Source: Dialister sp. UBA7295 (GTDB lineage Bacteria; Bacillota; Negativicutes; Veillonellales; Dialisteraceae). Taken from it: a DNA stretch of 5,918 bases. This document shows positions 1-5,795 of this stretch, piece by piece (position 1 is the stretch's first letter; each line of letters starts with the position of its first letter). A program made the position numbers and the translations under genes. The stretch covers positions 1 to 5,918 of the forward strand of contig DKQZ01000083.1 in assembly GCA_002471975.1 (NCBI GenBank). Reading direction: 5' to 3'. Under the pieces are notes generated by a model that searched no databases, was not told the DNA's origin, and was given only the letters and a program-made list of their open reading frames with translations.

Positions 1-21
1 CTAAGCAGGTGCATGATTGTG

Positions 22-90
22 GATAACTAATAACTGATAACTATTTCCCCTAAAGTTTTTAAATAATGATTTTTATTTTTGTACACCCCC
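22..90 (+). repeat. Dispersed repeat, copy 1 (heptamers plus AT-rich core)
   Basis: Three tandem 7-bp units (GATAACT, AATAACT, GATAACT, 22-42) are followed by an AT-rich core and end in GTACACCCCC. The segment aligns without gaps to 4482-4550 at a constant offset of 4460. Over 21-90 the two copies differ only at positions 21, 47, 49, 53, 68 and 77, giving 64 of 70 identical. Neither copy shows terminal inverted repeats, a target duplication or a coding frame, so it does not look like an insertion sequence. Function is unknown. Confidence 0.9.
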
Positions 91-96
91 CACCTT

Positions 97-141
97 CCCG
101 ACAACCCCGATACGCCCGTGATTCCCGACAATCCCGATTCA
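97..141 (+). repeat. Degenerate 9-bp tandem repeat (CCCGAYANN)
   Basis: Five units begin with CCCG at exactly 9-bp spacing (97, 106, 115, 124, 133). The first and fourth are nearly identical (CCCGACAAC and CCCGACAAT), and the second and fifth share CCCGAT. The array directly follows the module ending at 96, the place where the other elements carry 7-bp arrays. The period is a multiple of three, so one frame reads as a proline/aspartate tripeptide pattern, but there is no sign that it is translated. Confidence 0.75.
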
Positions 142-227
142 AAAGCCAATACACCTTCAGCTTCCTTTTCAATTTACAATTCTCGTCACAATGAATCCCC
201 GCCTGAGTACATTCCCCATACATATTC

Positions 228-245
228 GTGCTGCGGGAGCAGCAC
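228..245. other. Perfect 7-bp hairpin
   Basis: GTGCTGC (228-234) and GCAGCAC (239-245) pair perfectly around a GGGA loop. No T-run follows on either strand, so it is not an intrinsic terminator. It overlaps the edge of the GCACACCTTCCCG module at 242-254 and may be part of that repeat element. Confidence 0.6.
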
Positions 246-304
246 ACCTTCCCGCACCCCGCACCCCGATTTGAAAGTTGATAGCTAACGGCTGACGGCT
301 TGCT
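242..304 (-). repeat. Repeat element with 7-bp units (CACCCCG, GCTAACG types)
   Basis: Read on the plus strand, a GCACACCTTCCCG module (242-254) is followed by two identical CACCCCG units (255-268), an imperfect stretch, and then GCTAACG, GCTGACG and a decayed third unit (284-304). Read on the minus strand, it has the order seen at the window end: heptamers running into CGGGAAGGTGT. The GCTAACG unit is the same word as in the ten-copy array at 4740-4809. No coding function is evident. Confidence 0.7.
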
Positions 305-385
305 CCCCCAGACCCTCTATTTCCAAAAAACCGAACGCCTCAAATCCCTACTTTTTTATCGCAGGCGGGCGGTCCTTTGTGGTAA

Positions 386-391
386 TATAAT
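386..391 (+). promoter_or_regulatory. Candidate -10 box for purL
   Basis: A perfect TATAAT lies 74 bp upstream of the chosen purL start. No hexamer resembling TTGACA occurs 16-18 bp upstream (the stretch 361-370 is GC-rich), and there is no TGn extension. If real, the promoter would be weak or activator-dependent, with a leader of about 65-70 nt. That is too short for a purine riboswitch, and none is recognisable. Confidence 0.4.
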
Positions 392-429
392 AATGTATGA
401 CCATGAACATTTTCGCTGTTTCTTGAGCG

Positions 430-447
430 TTGCGGGTTTGCCCGCGA
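430..447 (+). promoter_or_regulatory. Leader hairpin just upstream of the purL ribosome binding site
   Basis: TTGCGGG (430-436) pairs with CCCGCGA (441-447) around a TTTG loop, seven pairs including one G-T. It ends four bases before the ribosome binding site and has no T-run, so it is unlikely to be a terminator. It may help keep the ribosome binding site exposed or act in translational control; this is inferred from position only. Confidence 0.45.
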
Positions 448-451
448 GGGG

Positions 452-457
452 AAGGAG
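452..457 (+). promoter_or_regulatory. Ribosome binding site of purL
   Basis: AAGGAG lies 8 nt before the GTG at 466, which is near-ideal spacing. This selects GTG 466 over in-frame TTG 430 (no ribosome binding site, inside the hairpin), GTG 457 (overlaps the site) and TTG 460 (only 2 nt away). Confidence 0.8.
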
Positions 458-465
458 TGTTGAAA

Positions 466-3400
466 GTGTCTGATATCAGACGTTTGTACGTACGAAAGAA
501 AGAAGGTTTCCGTCAGGGAGAGGAAAGCCTCACCGGTCAGCTTCGCGAGGTGCTGGGAGATCGCATTTCCGATTCTGCCATTTACCATCGCTATGACGTG
601 GACGGCCTCACCGATGAAGATTATGAAAAGGCTGTGGCCACCGTTTTCTCGGAACCGCCGGTAGACAATACGACTACCGAACTCCCCAAGGGAGACCTGG
701 TGCTGGGCGTGGAATTCCTGCCGGGGCAGTATGACCAGAGGGCAGACTCCGCCGAACAGTGCCTGGCCATTGTGACGGGAAAAGACGGTGCCAGGGTGCG
801 CTGTGCCCTGGTTTATGTATTCAACGGCTCCTTTATTGAAGGAGACCGGGAAAAGATCCTGAAATTCCTGGTAAACCCGGTGGAATCGAGAGAGGTATCT
901 CTTGAACCGGCAGATACACTGGATCTTCCTATTGAAGAACCAAAACCGGTTCCTACCGTGGAAGGCCTCACAAAACTGGATGACAAAGGCATTGATGACC
1001 TCATCCAATCCATGGGCCTTGCCATGAGCCATGACGATCTCGCCATGATTCGGGACTATTTCAGGGACGAAGAAAAGCGGGACCCCACGGTGACGGAAGT
1101 CAAAGTGCTCGATACCTACTGGTCCGACCATTGTCGTCACACCACTTTCTCCACGAAGCTGACGGAGATCGGCGTGGAAGAAGGCACTTACAGCGCTCCC
1201 ATTGCGAAAGCTCTGGACGAATATAAAGAAACAAGAATCCATATTTACGGCAAAGATACGAAGCGTCCCGTGACCCTCATGGATATGGCCACGGCAGCTG
1301 TCAAGGCTCTCCGGAAGGAAGGAAAACTCGAAAATCTCGACCAGTCCGAAGAAATCAATGCCTGCACCATCAAGGTCAAGGTAGATACGGAAGAAGGTGT
1401 GCAGGACTGGCTCCTTCTCTTCAAGAATGAAACCCACAACCATCCGACGGAAATCGAACCCTTCGGCGGCGCGGCCACCTGTCTGGGCGGCTGCATCCGG
1501 GATCCTCTTTCCGGCCGTTCCTATGTATACCAGGCCATGCGCGTCACCGGTGCGGGAGATCCCAGGACTCCTCTCTCCGAGACCCTTCCGGGGAAACTCC
1601 CCCAGCGGAAGATCACCATTGAAGCAGCCAAAGGCTACAGCTCCTATGGCAACCAGATTGGTCTCGCTACGGGGGAAGTCAAAGAATATTACCATCCGGG
1701 CTTTGTGGCAAAGCGCATGGAAATCGGTGCTTTGGTCGCTGGAGCTCCGGAAGATCATGTCATCCGCCTTTCTCCAACGCCGGGGGATGTAGTCATCCTT
1801 GTGGGCGGCCGGACGGGCCGTGACGGAATGGGCGGCGCTACCGGGTCTTCCAAGGAACTGAATACGGAATCCATCGAAACCTGCGGCGCTGAAGTACAGA
1901 AGGGCAATCCTCTGACAGAACGGAAAATCCAGTGTCTTTTCCGCAGGGGAGAAGTGACCCGTCTCATCAAACGGTGCAATGATTTCGGCGCCGGCGGCGT
2001 ATCCGTGGCTGTCGGAGAATTGACAGACGGTCTCGATATTAATCTGGATAAAGTACCGAAGAAATATGAAGGTCTCGACGGCACGGAACTGGCTATTTCC
2101 GAATCCCAGGAACGAATGGCCGTGGTCGTCAGAAAAGCAGATGCGGACCAGTTCATCAAATATGCGGCAGAAGAAAATCTGGAAGCTACCGTCATTGCCA
2201 ATGTGACGGACACAAAACGGCTTGTCATGAAATGGCGGGGCACTCCGATTGTCGATATTTCCAGGGCCTTCCTGGATACGAACGGGGCCCAGCAGGTAAA
2301 ATCCGCTTTCATTGCCAAGCCCGATGAAGCAGGCTATTTCCATCCTGTACAAATCAAATCCGTGAAAGAAACCTGGCTCAAAACCATGGAAGATCTCAAT
2401 AACTGCTCCCAGCAGGGTCTTTCTGAACGGTTCGACTCCACCGTCGGCGCAGGGACTGTACTCATGCCTTTCGGCGGCGCTTATCAGAAGACCCCGACTG
2501 ACGGCATGGTGGCCAAATTCCCGGTGAGAAAGGGAGAAACGGACAGCGCTTCTTTCATGACCCACGGCTATGATCCCGCTCTGGCTACCTGGTCTCCTTT
2601 CCATGGGGCCGTCTATGCCGTCCTCCTCTCGGTGACCCGCCTCGTATCCCTGGGTGCGGACTGGAGAAAAGCTTATCTGACGCTTCAGGAATATTTCGAA
2701 AAACTGACGGACAAAAAGAGCTGGGGCAAACCGGCCGCAGCTCTTCTGGGGGCCTTCCATATGCAGGAAGCCCTTGGATTGGGCGCCATTGGCGGCAAAG
2801 ACTCCATGAGCGGCACCTTCAATGAACTCCATGTACCGCCCACACTCGTTTCCTTTGCAGTTGCTCCGGGCAAAGCTTCGGAAGCGGTGAGCCAGGAACT
2901 GAAGAAAGAAGGAGATGCCCTCGTCCTCTTCGGAATGCCGAAAGACAAAGAAGGCATGCCGAACCTTGACGTATTCAAGACCCATGCCGATTTCCTCTAT
3001 AAAGAAGTCCGGCTCGGCCATATCGCTGCCATGAAAGCCATAGACCATGGCGGAGTTGCAGGAACCCTGGCAAAGATGGCCTTCGGAAATAAACTGGGCG
3101 TGAAACTCACTGACAATCTGCCGCTCCCGAAATTCTTCGGCAATTTCTATGGCGCCATCATCGTGGAAACGACGCCGGAACTGGCAGCAGAATTTACAAA
3201 ACAGCCTCATACGAAGCTCCTGGGCACCGTAGGCGGAAATACGATGGAAGCCTATGGCGAAACCATTGCCCTCTCCGACCTTCTCAAAGCCTATGAAGCA
3301 CCGCTGGATCCCATTTTCCCGCGCCGTGCCAAAGGGAGCGAGGAAAAAGTACCGGCCCTTCCGGACAAGACCTTCCATCCGGTCTTCTACGTTCATACCA

Positions 3401-4209
3401 ATATCGCAAGACCCAGAGTCTTCATCCCCACCATGCCGGGGACAAACTGCGAAGTCGACAGCGCCCGGGCCTTTGAAAGGGCAGGGGCCGTGTCCGACGT
3501 ATTTATCTTCAGAAACAGGGATTCCGCGGAACTTAAAGAAGCCGTGGAAGAAATGGCAGAACGGATCCGTCATGCCCAGATCGTCATGTTCCCCGGAGGT
3601 TTCTCTGCGGGCGACGAACCGGACGGAAGCGGCAAATTCATCGCAGCGGTCTTCCGGAATGATGCGCTGAAGAATGCCATGGAAAAACTGCTCCATGAAA
3701 GAGATGGCCTCGCCCTTGGTATCTGCAACGGTTTCCAGGCACTCATCAAACTGGGCCTCGTACCCTACGGTGAATTCAAGCCTCTGACCGATGATGCGCC
3801 CACCCTGACTTTCAATACCATCGGACGCCACCTTTCCCGCTACGTCACCACGAAAGTGGTTTCCACGAAATCCCCCTGGCTTTCCCTCTGCAAACCGGGA
3901 GATCTTTACAGCATCGCCATCAGCCATGGCGAAGGCCGTTTCATTGCTTCCGACGAACAGATCCGGGCCCTTGCTGAAAATGGACAGATTGCCACCCAGT
4001 ACACGGACCTTGAAGGAAATGCCACCTATGACAGCCGGTACAATCCGAACGGCTCCTGCTGGTCCATCGAAGGTATCACTTCCCCGGACGGCAGAGTTCT
4101 GGGCAAGATGGGCCACACCGAAAGACGGGGCACCAATATTGCCAAAAATATTTCCGGAAATAAATACCAGCCCCTCATCGAAGCCGGCGTGAAGTACTTC
4201 CGGGGTTGA
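466..4209 (+). CDS. purL: Phosphoribosylformylglycinamidine synthase, single-chain (FGAM synthase)
   Basis: This cytosolic enzyme catalyses the fourth step of de novo purine synthesis: FGAR + ATP + glutamine to FGAM + ADP + phosphate + glutamate. From GTG 466 it has 1247 residues, normal for the fused clostridial-type enzyme and slightly shorter than the roughly 1295-residue enterobacterial form. An N-terminal PurS-like and linker region comes first, with TYWSDHCRHTTF at 217-228. Two AIRS-like ATP-binding halves follow, carrying KNETHNHP (320-327), GGRTGRDGMGGATGSS (447-462), NDFGAGGV (505-512) and GGKDSMSG (776-783). The glutaminase domain starts near 984 (FIPTMPGTNCE, 986-996; FPGGFSAGD, 1042-1050) with nucleophile Cys1087 in GICNGFQAL. 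The expected His/Glu pair is His1217 and Glu1219 in GHTER, aligned by motif with the HPER pair of E. coli PurL; SHGEGRF (His1154) is a further conserved motif. No frameshift or missing catalytic motif is seen. It appears monocistronic: no other pur gene is present and a terminator lies at 4360-4394. The gene contains no TTA, CTA or TCA codon. Confidence 0.97.
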   Translation: MSDIRRLYVRKKEGFRQGEESLTGQLREVLGDRISDSAIYHRYDVDGLTDEDYEKAVATVFSEPPVDNTTTELPKGDLVLGVEFLPGQYDQRADSAEQCLAIVTGKDGARVRCALVYVFNGSFIEGDREKILKFLVNPVESREVSLEPADTLDLPIEEPKPVPTVEGLTKLDDKGIDDLIQSMGLAMSHDDLAMIRDYFRDEEKRDPTVTEVKVLDTYWSDHCRHTTFSTKLTEIGVEEGTYSAPIAKALDEYKETRIHIYGKDTKRPVTLMDMATAAVKALRKEGKLENLDQSEEINACTIKVKVDTEEGVQDWLLLFKNETHNHPTEIEPFGGAATCLGGCIRDPLSGRSYVYQAMRVTGAGDPRTPLSETLPGKLPQRKITIEAAKGYSSYGNQIGLATGEVKEYYHPGFVAKRMEIGALVAGAPEDHVIRLSPTPGDVVILVGGRTGRDGMGGATGSSKELNTESIETCGAEVQKGNPLTERKIQCLFRRGEVTRLIKRCNDFGAGGVSVAVGELTDGLDINLDKVPKKYEGLDGTELAISESQERMAVVVRKADADQFIKYAAEENLEATVIANVTDTKRLVMKWRGTPIVDISRAFLDTNGAQQVKSAFIAKPDEAGYFHPVQIKSVKETWLKTMEDLNNCSQQGLSERFDSTVGAGTVLMPFGGAYQKTPTDGMVAKFPVRKGETDSASFMTHGYDPALATWSPFHGAVYAVLLSVTRLVSLGADWRKAYLTLQEYFEKLTDKKSWGKPAAALLGAFHMQEALGLGAIGGKDSMSGTFNELHVPPTLVSFAVAPGKASEAVSQELKKEGDALVLFGMPKDKEGMPNLDVFKTHADFLYKEVRLGHIAAMKAIDHGGVAGTLAKMAFGNKLGVKLTDNLPLPKFFGNFYGAIIVETTPELAAEFTKQPHTKLLGTVGGNTMEAYGETIALSDLLKAYEAPLDPIFPRRAKGSEEKVPALPDKTFHPVFYVHTNIARPRVFIPTMPGTNCEVDSARAFERAGAVSDVFIFRNRDSAELKEAVEEMAERIRHAQIVMFPGGFSAGDEPDGSGKFIAAVFRNDALKNAMEKLLHERDGLALGICNGFQALIKLGLVPYGEFKPLTDDAPTLTFNTIGRHLSRYVTTKVVSTKSPWLSLCKPGDLYSIAISHGEGRFIASDEQIRALAENGQIATQYTDLEGNATYDSRYNPNGSCWSIEGITSPDGRVLGKMGHTERRGTNIAKNISGNKYQPLIEAGVKYFRG

Positions 4210-4247
4210 GACAAATCTACCGCGAATAGATAGAGTCAGCTGCGGTC

Positions 4248-4275
4248 ATCGTGATTCGTGGCTCGTGGTTCGTGA
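4248..4275 (+). repeat. 7-bp tandem repeat, TTCGTGA type, four units
   Basis: Four contiguous 7-bp units (ATCGTGA, TTCGTGG; then CTCGTGG, TTCGTGA) share the pattern NTCGTGR. The array starts 38 bp after the purL stop and would lie in the purL 3' untranslated region. The same word family recurs after the second gene at 5796-5823. Confidence 0.85.
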
Positions 4276-4315
4276 AGGGGTCTGTACAATAATTACACAA
4301 ACTTGAATTGCCTGA
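4276..4315 (-). repeat. Diverged, inverted copy of the AT-rich repeat core
   Basis: Read on the minus strand, this has AAGTTT, an AT-rich stretch, TTGTACA (4283-4289 on plus) and then a C-run, the same order as the cores at 51-90 and 4511-4550. The distance from AAGTTT to TTGTACA is about 11 bp shorter than in copy 1. It is flanked by heptamer arrays on both sides, as expected for a full element. The alignment is by eye and homology is moderately supported. Confidence 0.5.
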
Positions 4316-4358
4316 AGTTATGAAGTTATCAGTTCTCAGTTCATAGTTATCAGTGATG
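4316..4358 (-). repeat. 7-bp tandem repeat, AGTTATC (GATAACT) type, six units
   Basis: Six 7-bp units start at 4316, 4324, 4331, 4338, 4345 and 4352, with one extra A at 4323. They vary around AGTTATC, the reverse complement of the GATAACT unit at 22-42 and 4482-4502. The last unit ends one base before the purL terminator stem. Confidence 0.85.
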
Positions 4359-4394
4359 GTGGCCCGCTTCGAAATTATATGGCGGGCCATTTTT
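4358..4394 (+). terminator. Intrinsic terminator of purL
   Basis: TGGCCCGC (4360-4367) pairs perfectly with GCGGGCCA (4382-4389) around a 14-nt AT-rich loop, followed directly by TTTTT (4390-4394). It is about 150 bp after the purL stop, with the heptamer arrays in between. Confidence 0.85.
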
Positions 4395-4430
4395 ATACAC
4401 AATTCTCATAGAAAATGTTTAAATTCTTAT

Positions 4431-4466
4431 ATAAAAGGGCCGCCTCGCCTATAAAAAAGGCGGCCA
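4431..4466 (-). terminator. Hairpin, probable minus-strand terminator
   Basis: GGCCGCCT (4438-4445) pairs perfectly with AGGCGGCC (4458-4465) around a 12-nt loop. On the plus strand no T-run follows. On the minus strand the stem is followed by CTTTTATAT, which makes it a plausible leftward terminator. The loop repeats CGCCT, allowing an alternative pairing with AGGCG. I see no leftward gene that would use it. Confidence 0.6.
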
Positions 4467-4474
4467 CCACAACT

Positions 4475-4550
4475 GCGGACTGATAACTAATAACTGATAA
4501 CTATTTTCTCTAGAGTTTTTAAATAATAATTTTTATCTTTGTACACCCCC
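4475..4550 (+). repeat. Dispersed repeat, copy 2 (heptamers plus AT-rich core)
   Basis: Heptamers GCGGACT (4475-4481) and then GATAACT, AATAACT, GATAACT (4482-4502) run into the AT-rich core and GTACACCCCC (4541-4550). It matches 21-90 at 64 of 70 positions without gaps. Downstream similarity ends at the C-run: copy 1 continues into 9-bp units, copy 2 into unrelated sequence. It lies inverted to the diverged copy at 4276-4358. Confidence 0.9.
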
Positions 4551-4625
4551 TTATGAACCGGCCCTGCGGGCCTGGGCCTTTGGCTTCCACTTGGCGGTTA
4601 GCGTATTTTCCTCATTATTTCACTA
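4551..4625. other. Intergenic spacer without recognisable content
   Basis: A small GC-rich inverted repeat (GGCCC 4560-4564, GGGCC 4568-4572) is the only structure seen. A 32-codon frame from ATG 4553 has no ribosome binding site and ends inside the following terminator, so it is not called a gene. Confidence 0.5.
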
Positions 4626-4673
4626 AAACAAACCCATCAGGTTCTGGATGAATCTGATGGGCTTTCTTTTTAT
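4626..4673 (+). terminator. Strong, apparently bidirectional intrinsic terminator
   Basis: CCCATCAG (4633-4640) pairs with CTGATGGG (4654-4661). The stem extends inward by GTTC/GAAT with one G-T pair, giving about 12 pairs around a TGGAT loop. CTTTCTTTTT follows on the plus strand, and the left flank AAAACAAA gives TTTGTTTT on the minus strand. It may be a backup terminator for purL, insulate the downstream gene, or be left from a lost gene. Confidence 0.8.
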
Positions 4674-4739
4674 TCACCTGGAACGCTTTCCAATCTGCTG
4701 CGCACCACCTTCACTTACTACTTATCATTTTGCAGGAAT
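4674..4739. other. Spacer with a possible decayed repeat module
   Basis: CACCACCTTC (4703-4712) followed by ACTTACT (4713-4719) and ACTTATC (4720-4726) has the module-then-heptamers order of the repeats at 81-141 and 242-304. The match is short and only suggestive. Nothing else is recognised. Confidence 0.35.
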
Positions 4740-4809
4740 GCTAACGGCTAACAGCTAACAGCTAACGGCTAACAGCTAACAGCTAACGGCTAACTGCTAA
4801 CAGCTAACG
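4740..4809 (+). repeat. 7-bp tandem repeat GCTAACN, ten units
   Basis: Ten uninterrupted 7-bp units share an invariant GCTAAC; only the seventh base varies, in the order G A A G A A G T A G. This gives a higher-order period of 21 bp (three 7-bp units) repeated three times with one change. The array ends 14 bp before the -35 box of the following gene. Two or three units of the same word occur at 284-304. Such perfect short arrays can change copy number by slippage. Confidence 0.95.
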
Positions 4810-4823
4810 GCCATTTTCCCCAT

Positions 4824-4852
4824 TAGCCAAGAGCCCTGAAAAAAGGTATAAT
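4824..4852 (+). promoter_or_regulatory. Promoter of the YihY/BrkB-family gene
   Basis: TAGCCA (4824-4829; four of six matches to TTGACA) and a perfect TATAAT (4847-4852) are separated by 17 bp, the optimal sigma-70/sigma-A spacing. Transcription would begin near 4859, giving a leader of about 30 nt. Confidence 0.75.
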
Positions 4853-4876
4853 GAATTTATTAAGAGAGAGTACGAA

Positions 4877-4882
4877 GGGAGG
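4877..4882 (+). promoter_or_regulatory. Ribosome binding site of the YihY/BrkB-family gene
   Basis: GGGAGG ends 7 nt before ATG 4890. The in-frame upstream ATG at 4851 lies inside the -10 box and upstream of the expected transcript start, so ATG 4890 is the start. Confidence 0.85.
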
Positions 4883-4889
4883 AAGGACC

Positions 4890-5780
4890 ATGACCATCGA
4901 GGACTTCTATCCGAAGGAAACGGACGGGACGAAGATGTTCTTCCTGAAGCGTTTTTTCCAGCGGTTCAATGATGACAATGTGACGGCCCTGGCGGCGGAA
5001 TCCACCTATTATTTCATTCTGGGCCTTGTTCCGTTCCTGATTTTCATGGTGAACGCCATCCTTTTCTTTGCGGCGCCCCAGATGAACCTGATCCTGCGCC
5101 TTTTGACCTACCTTCCTGCCGACGTGGCGAAGACCATGGAAGAGAATATCATCCGCATTCTTCAGGCCCGGAGCTCCATCTGGCTGATCGTCGGCCTTGC
5201 CGGTGCCATCTGGACCTCTTCCCAGGGTGTGGATACCCTCATCCGTGCCATGGATGAAGCCTTCCTTGGAGACCGGAACCGGCAGTCCTACCTCATGGTC
5301 AATGCGAAATCCATCATTTTCACCCTTTTCATTTCCTTTGCCATGATTCTCTCCCTCGGGCTCATCGTCTTTGGAAATGCCGTAGTCTATGCCATTGCCT
5401 ACTATTTCAAAGTGCCTGCCCTTTTCCTGGATTTATGGACCATCGCGAAATTTGGCATTCCTTTCAGCATCGTCGCCCTGTCCCTGGGCTTCTTCTACCA
5501 GTATGCGCCTGATGGGAAAAGATCGAACTGGAAACGGGTCCTCGCAGCCTCTTTCTTTGTCACCCTCATCTGGCTCGGCCTCACCGCGGCTTACGGGTAC
5601 TATATCCTTCATATTTCCTCCATGGGCATTACCTATGGTTCCCTCATCGGCTTGATTGTCCTTTTCATCTGGTTCCGTCTGGCGGCCATGGTCATCATCG
5701 CGGGTGGAGAAATCATCGTCACCTGGAACGAGACGGTAGATAGACGGGATAAGTACCTGGGGACGGGAGAGACGGAATGA
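4890..5780 (+). CDS. YihY/BrkB-family inner membrane protein
   Basis: Integral membrane protein of 296 residues, typical for the YihY/virulence factor BrkB family. The family was once annotated as ribonuclease BN; that assignment was later withdrawn, and its biochemical activity is not established. Six hydrophobic segments are visible at about 40-62, 95-113, 138-162, 184-203, 217-240 and 248-273. Positive clusters lie in the N-terminus (Lys15, Lys20, Arg21), between segments 2 and 3 (Arg119, Arg129, Arg131), between 4 and 5 (Lys210, Arg211, Lys215, Arg216) and at the C-terminus (Arg285, Arg286, Lys288), predicting both ends in the cytoplasm. Family-like motifs are ALAAESTYYFILGLVPF (33-49), WTSSQGVDTLIRAMDEAF (108-125), the YQYAPDGKRSNWKRV loop (203-217) and YGSLIGLIVLFIW (249-261) running into GGE (272-274). 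There is no signal peptide or extra soluble domain. It has its own promoter and terminator, and its distance from purL argues against co-transcription. Confidence 0.93.
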   Translation: MTIEDFYPKETDGTKMFFLKRFFQRFNDDNVTALAAESTYYFILGLVPFLIFMVNAILFFAAPQMNLILRLLTYLPADVAKTMEENIIRILQARSSIWLIVGLAGAIWTSSQGVDTLIRAMDEAFLGDRNRQSYLMVNAKSIIFTLFISFAMILSLGLIVFGNAVVYAIAYYFKVPALFLDLWTIAKFGIPFSIVALSLGFFYQYAPDGKRSNWKRVLAASFFVTLIWLGLTAAYGYYILHISSMGITYGSLIGLIVLFIWFRLAAMVIIAGGEIIVTWNETVDRRDKYLGTGETE

Positions 5781-5795
5781 ATTGGTAAATCGTTC

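Larger units (their letters stand above)
1..385. other. Intergenic repeat mosaic, no gene seen
   Basis: No reading frame here has a plausible start, ribosome binding site and protein-like composition. The stretch is built of short repeats: three 7-bp units at 22-42, an AT-rich core at 43-80, a GTACAC-type module at 81-96, 9-bp units at 97-141, two weak 7-bp units at 170-183, a perfect hairpin at 228-245 and more 7-bp units at 255-304. Modules resembling GTACACCTTCCC recur in the same orientation near 81, 149, 206 and 242. From 305 to 385 I see nothing recognisable apart from a pyrimidine-rich stretch leading to the purL promoter region. Confidence 0.7.

Noticed and set aside
22..90. Insertion sequence or MITE
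   Set aside because: No terminal inverted repeats, target duplication or transposase fragment could be seen around either copy.
59..247. 62-codon minus-strand frame
   Set aside because: It lies wholly in repeat and hairpin sequence with no ribosome binding site or family resemblance.
79..288. 69-codon plus-strand frame
   Set aside because: It runs through repeat modules; its proline/aspartate pattern is a by-product of the 9-bp array, and it lacks a ribosome binding site.
430..465. Upstream in-frame purL starts (TTG 430, GTG 457, TTG 460)
   Set aside because: None has a correctly spaced ribosome binding site; GTG 466 does, and it gives the N-terminus (MSDIRRLYV) expected for the family.
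386..465. Purine or related riboswitch upstream of purL
   Set aside because: The leader is too short and lacks a three-way junction or the conserved purine-aptamer bases; only one small hairpin is present.
340..4116. 1258-codon open frame on the minus strand opposite purL
   Set aside because: It is in codon register with purL and stays open because purL lacks TTA, CTA and TCA codons. Its translation resembles no family I recognise, and purL itself is unmistakable.
4217..4402. 61-codon minus-strand frame after purL
   Set aside because: It is made of heptamer repeats and the purL terminator, so coding is unlikely.
4553..4651. 32-codon plus-strand frame
   Set aside because: It has no ribosome binding site, overlaps the terminator stem and has no recognisable product.
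4740..4809. CRISPR array or iteron-type origin
   Set aside because: The units are 7 bp and directly adjacent with no spacers, no cas or rep gene is nearby, and origin iterons are normally longer.
4851..4889. Upstream in-frame ATG for the membrane-protein gene
   Set aside because: It overlaps the -10 box and would precede the transcription start; ATG 4890 has a strong ribosome binding site.
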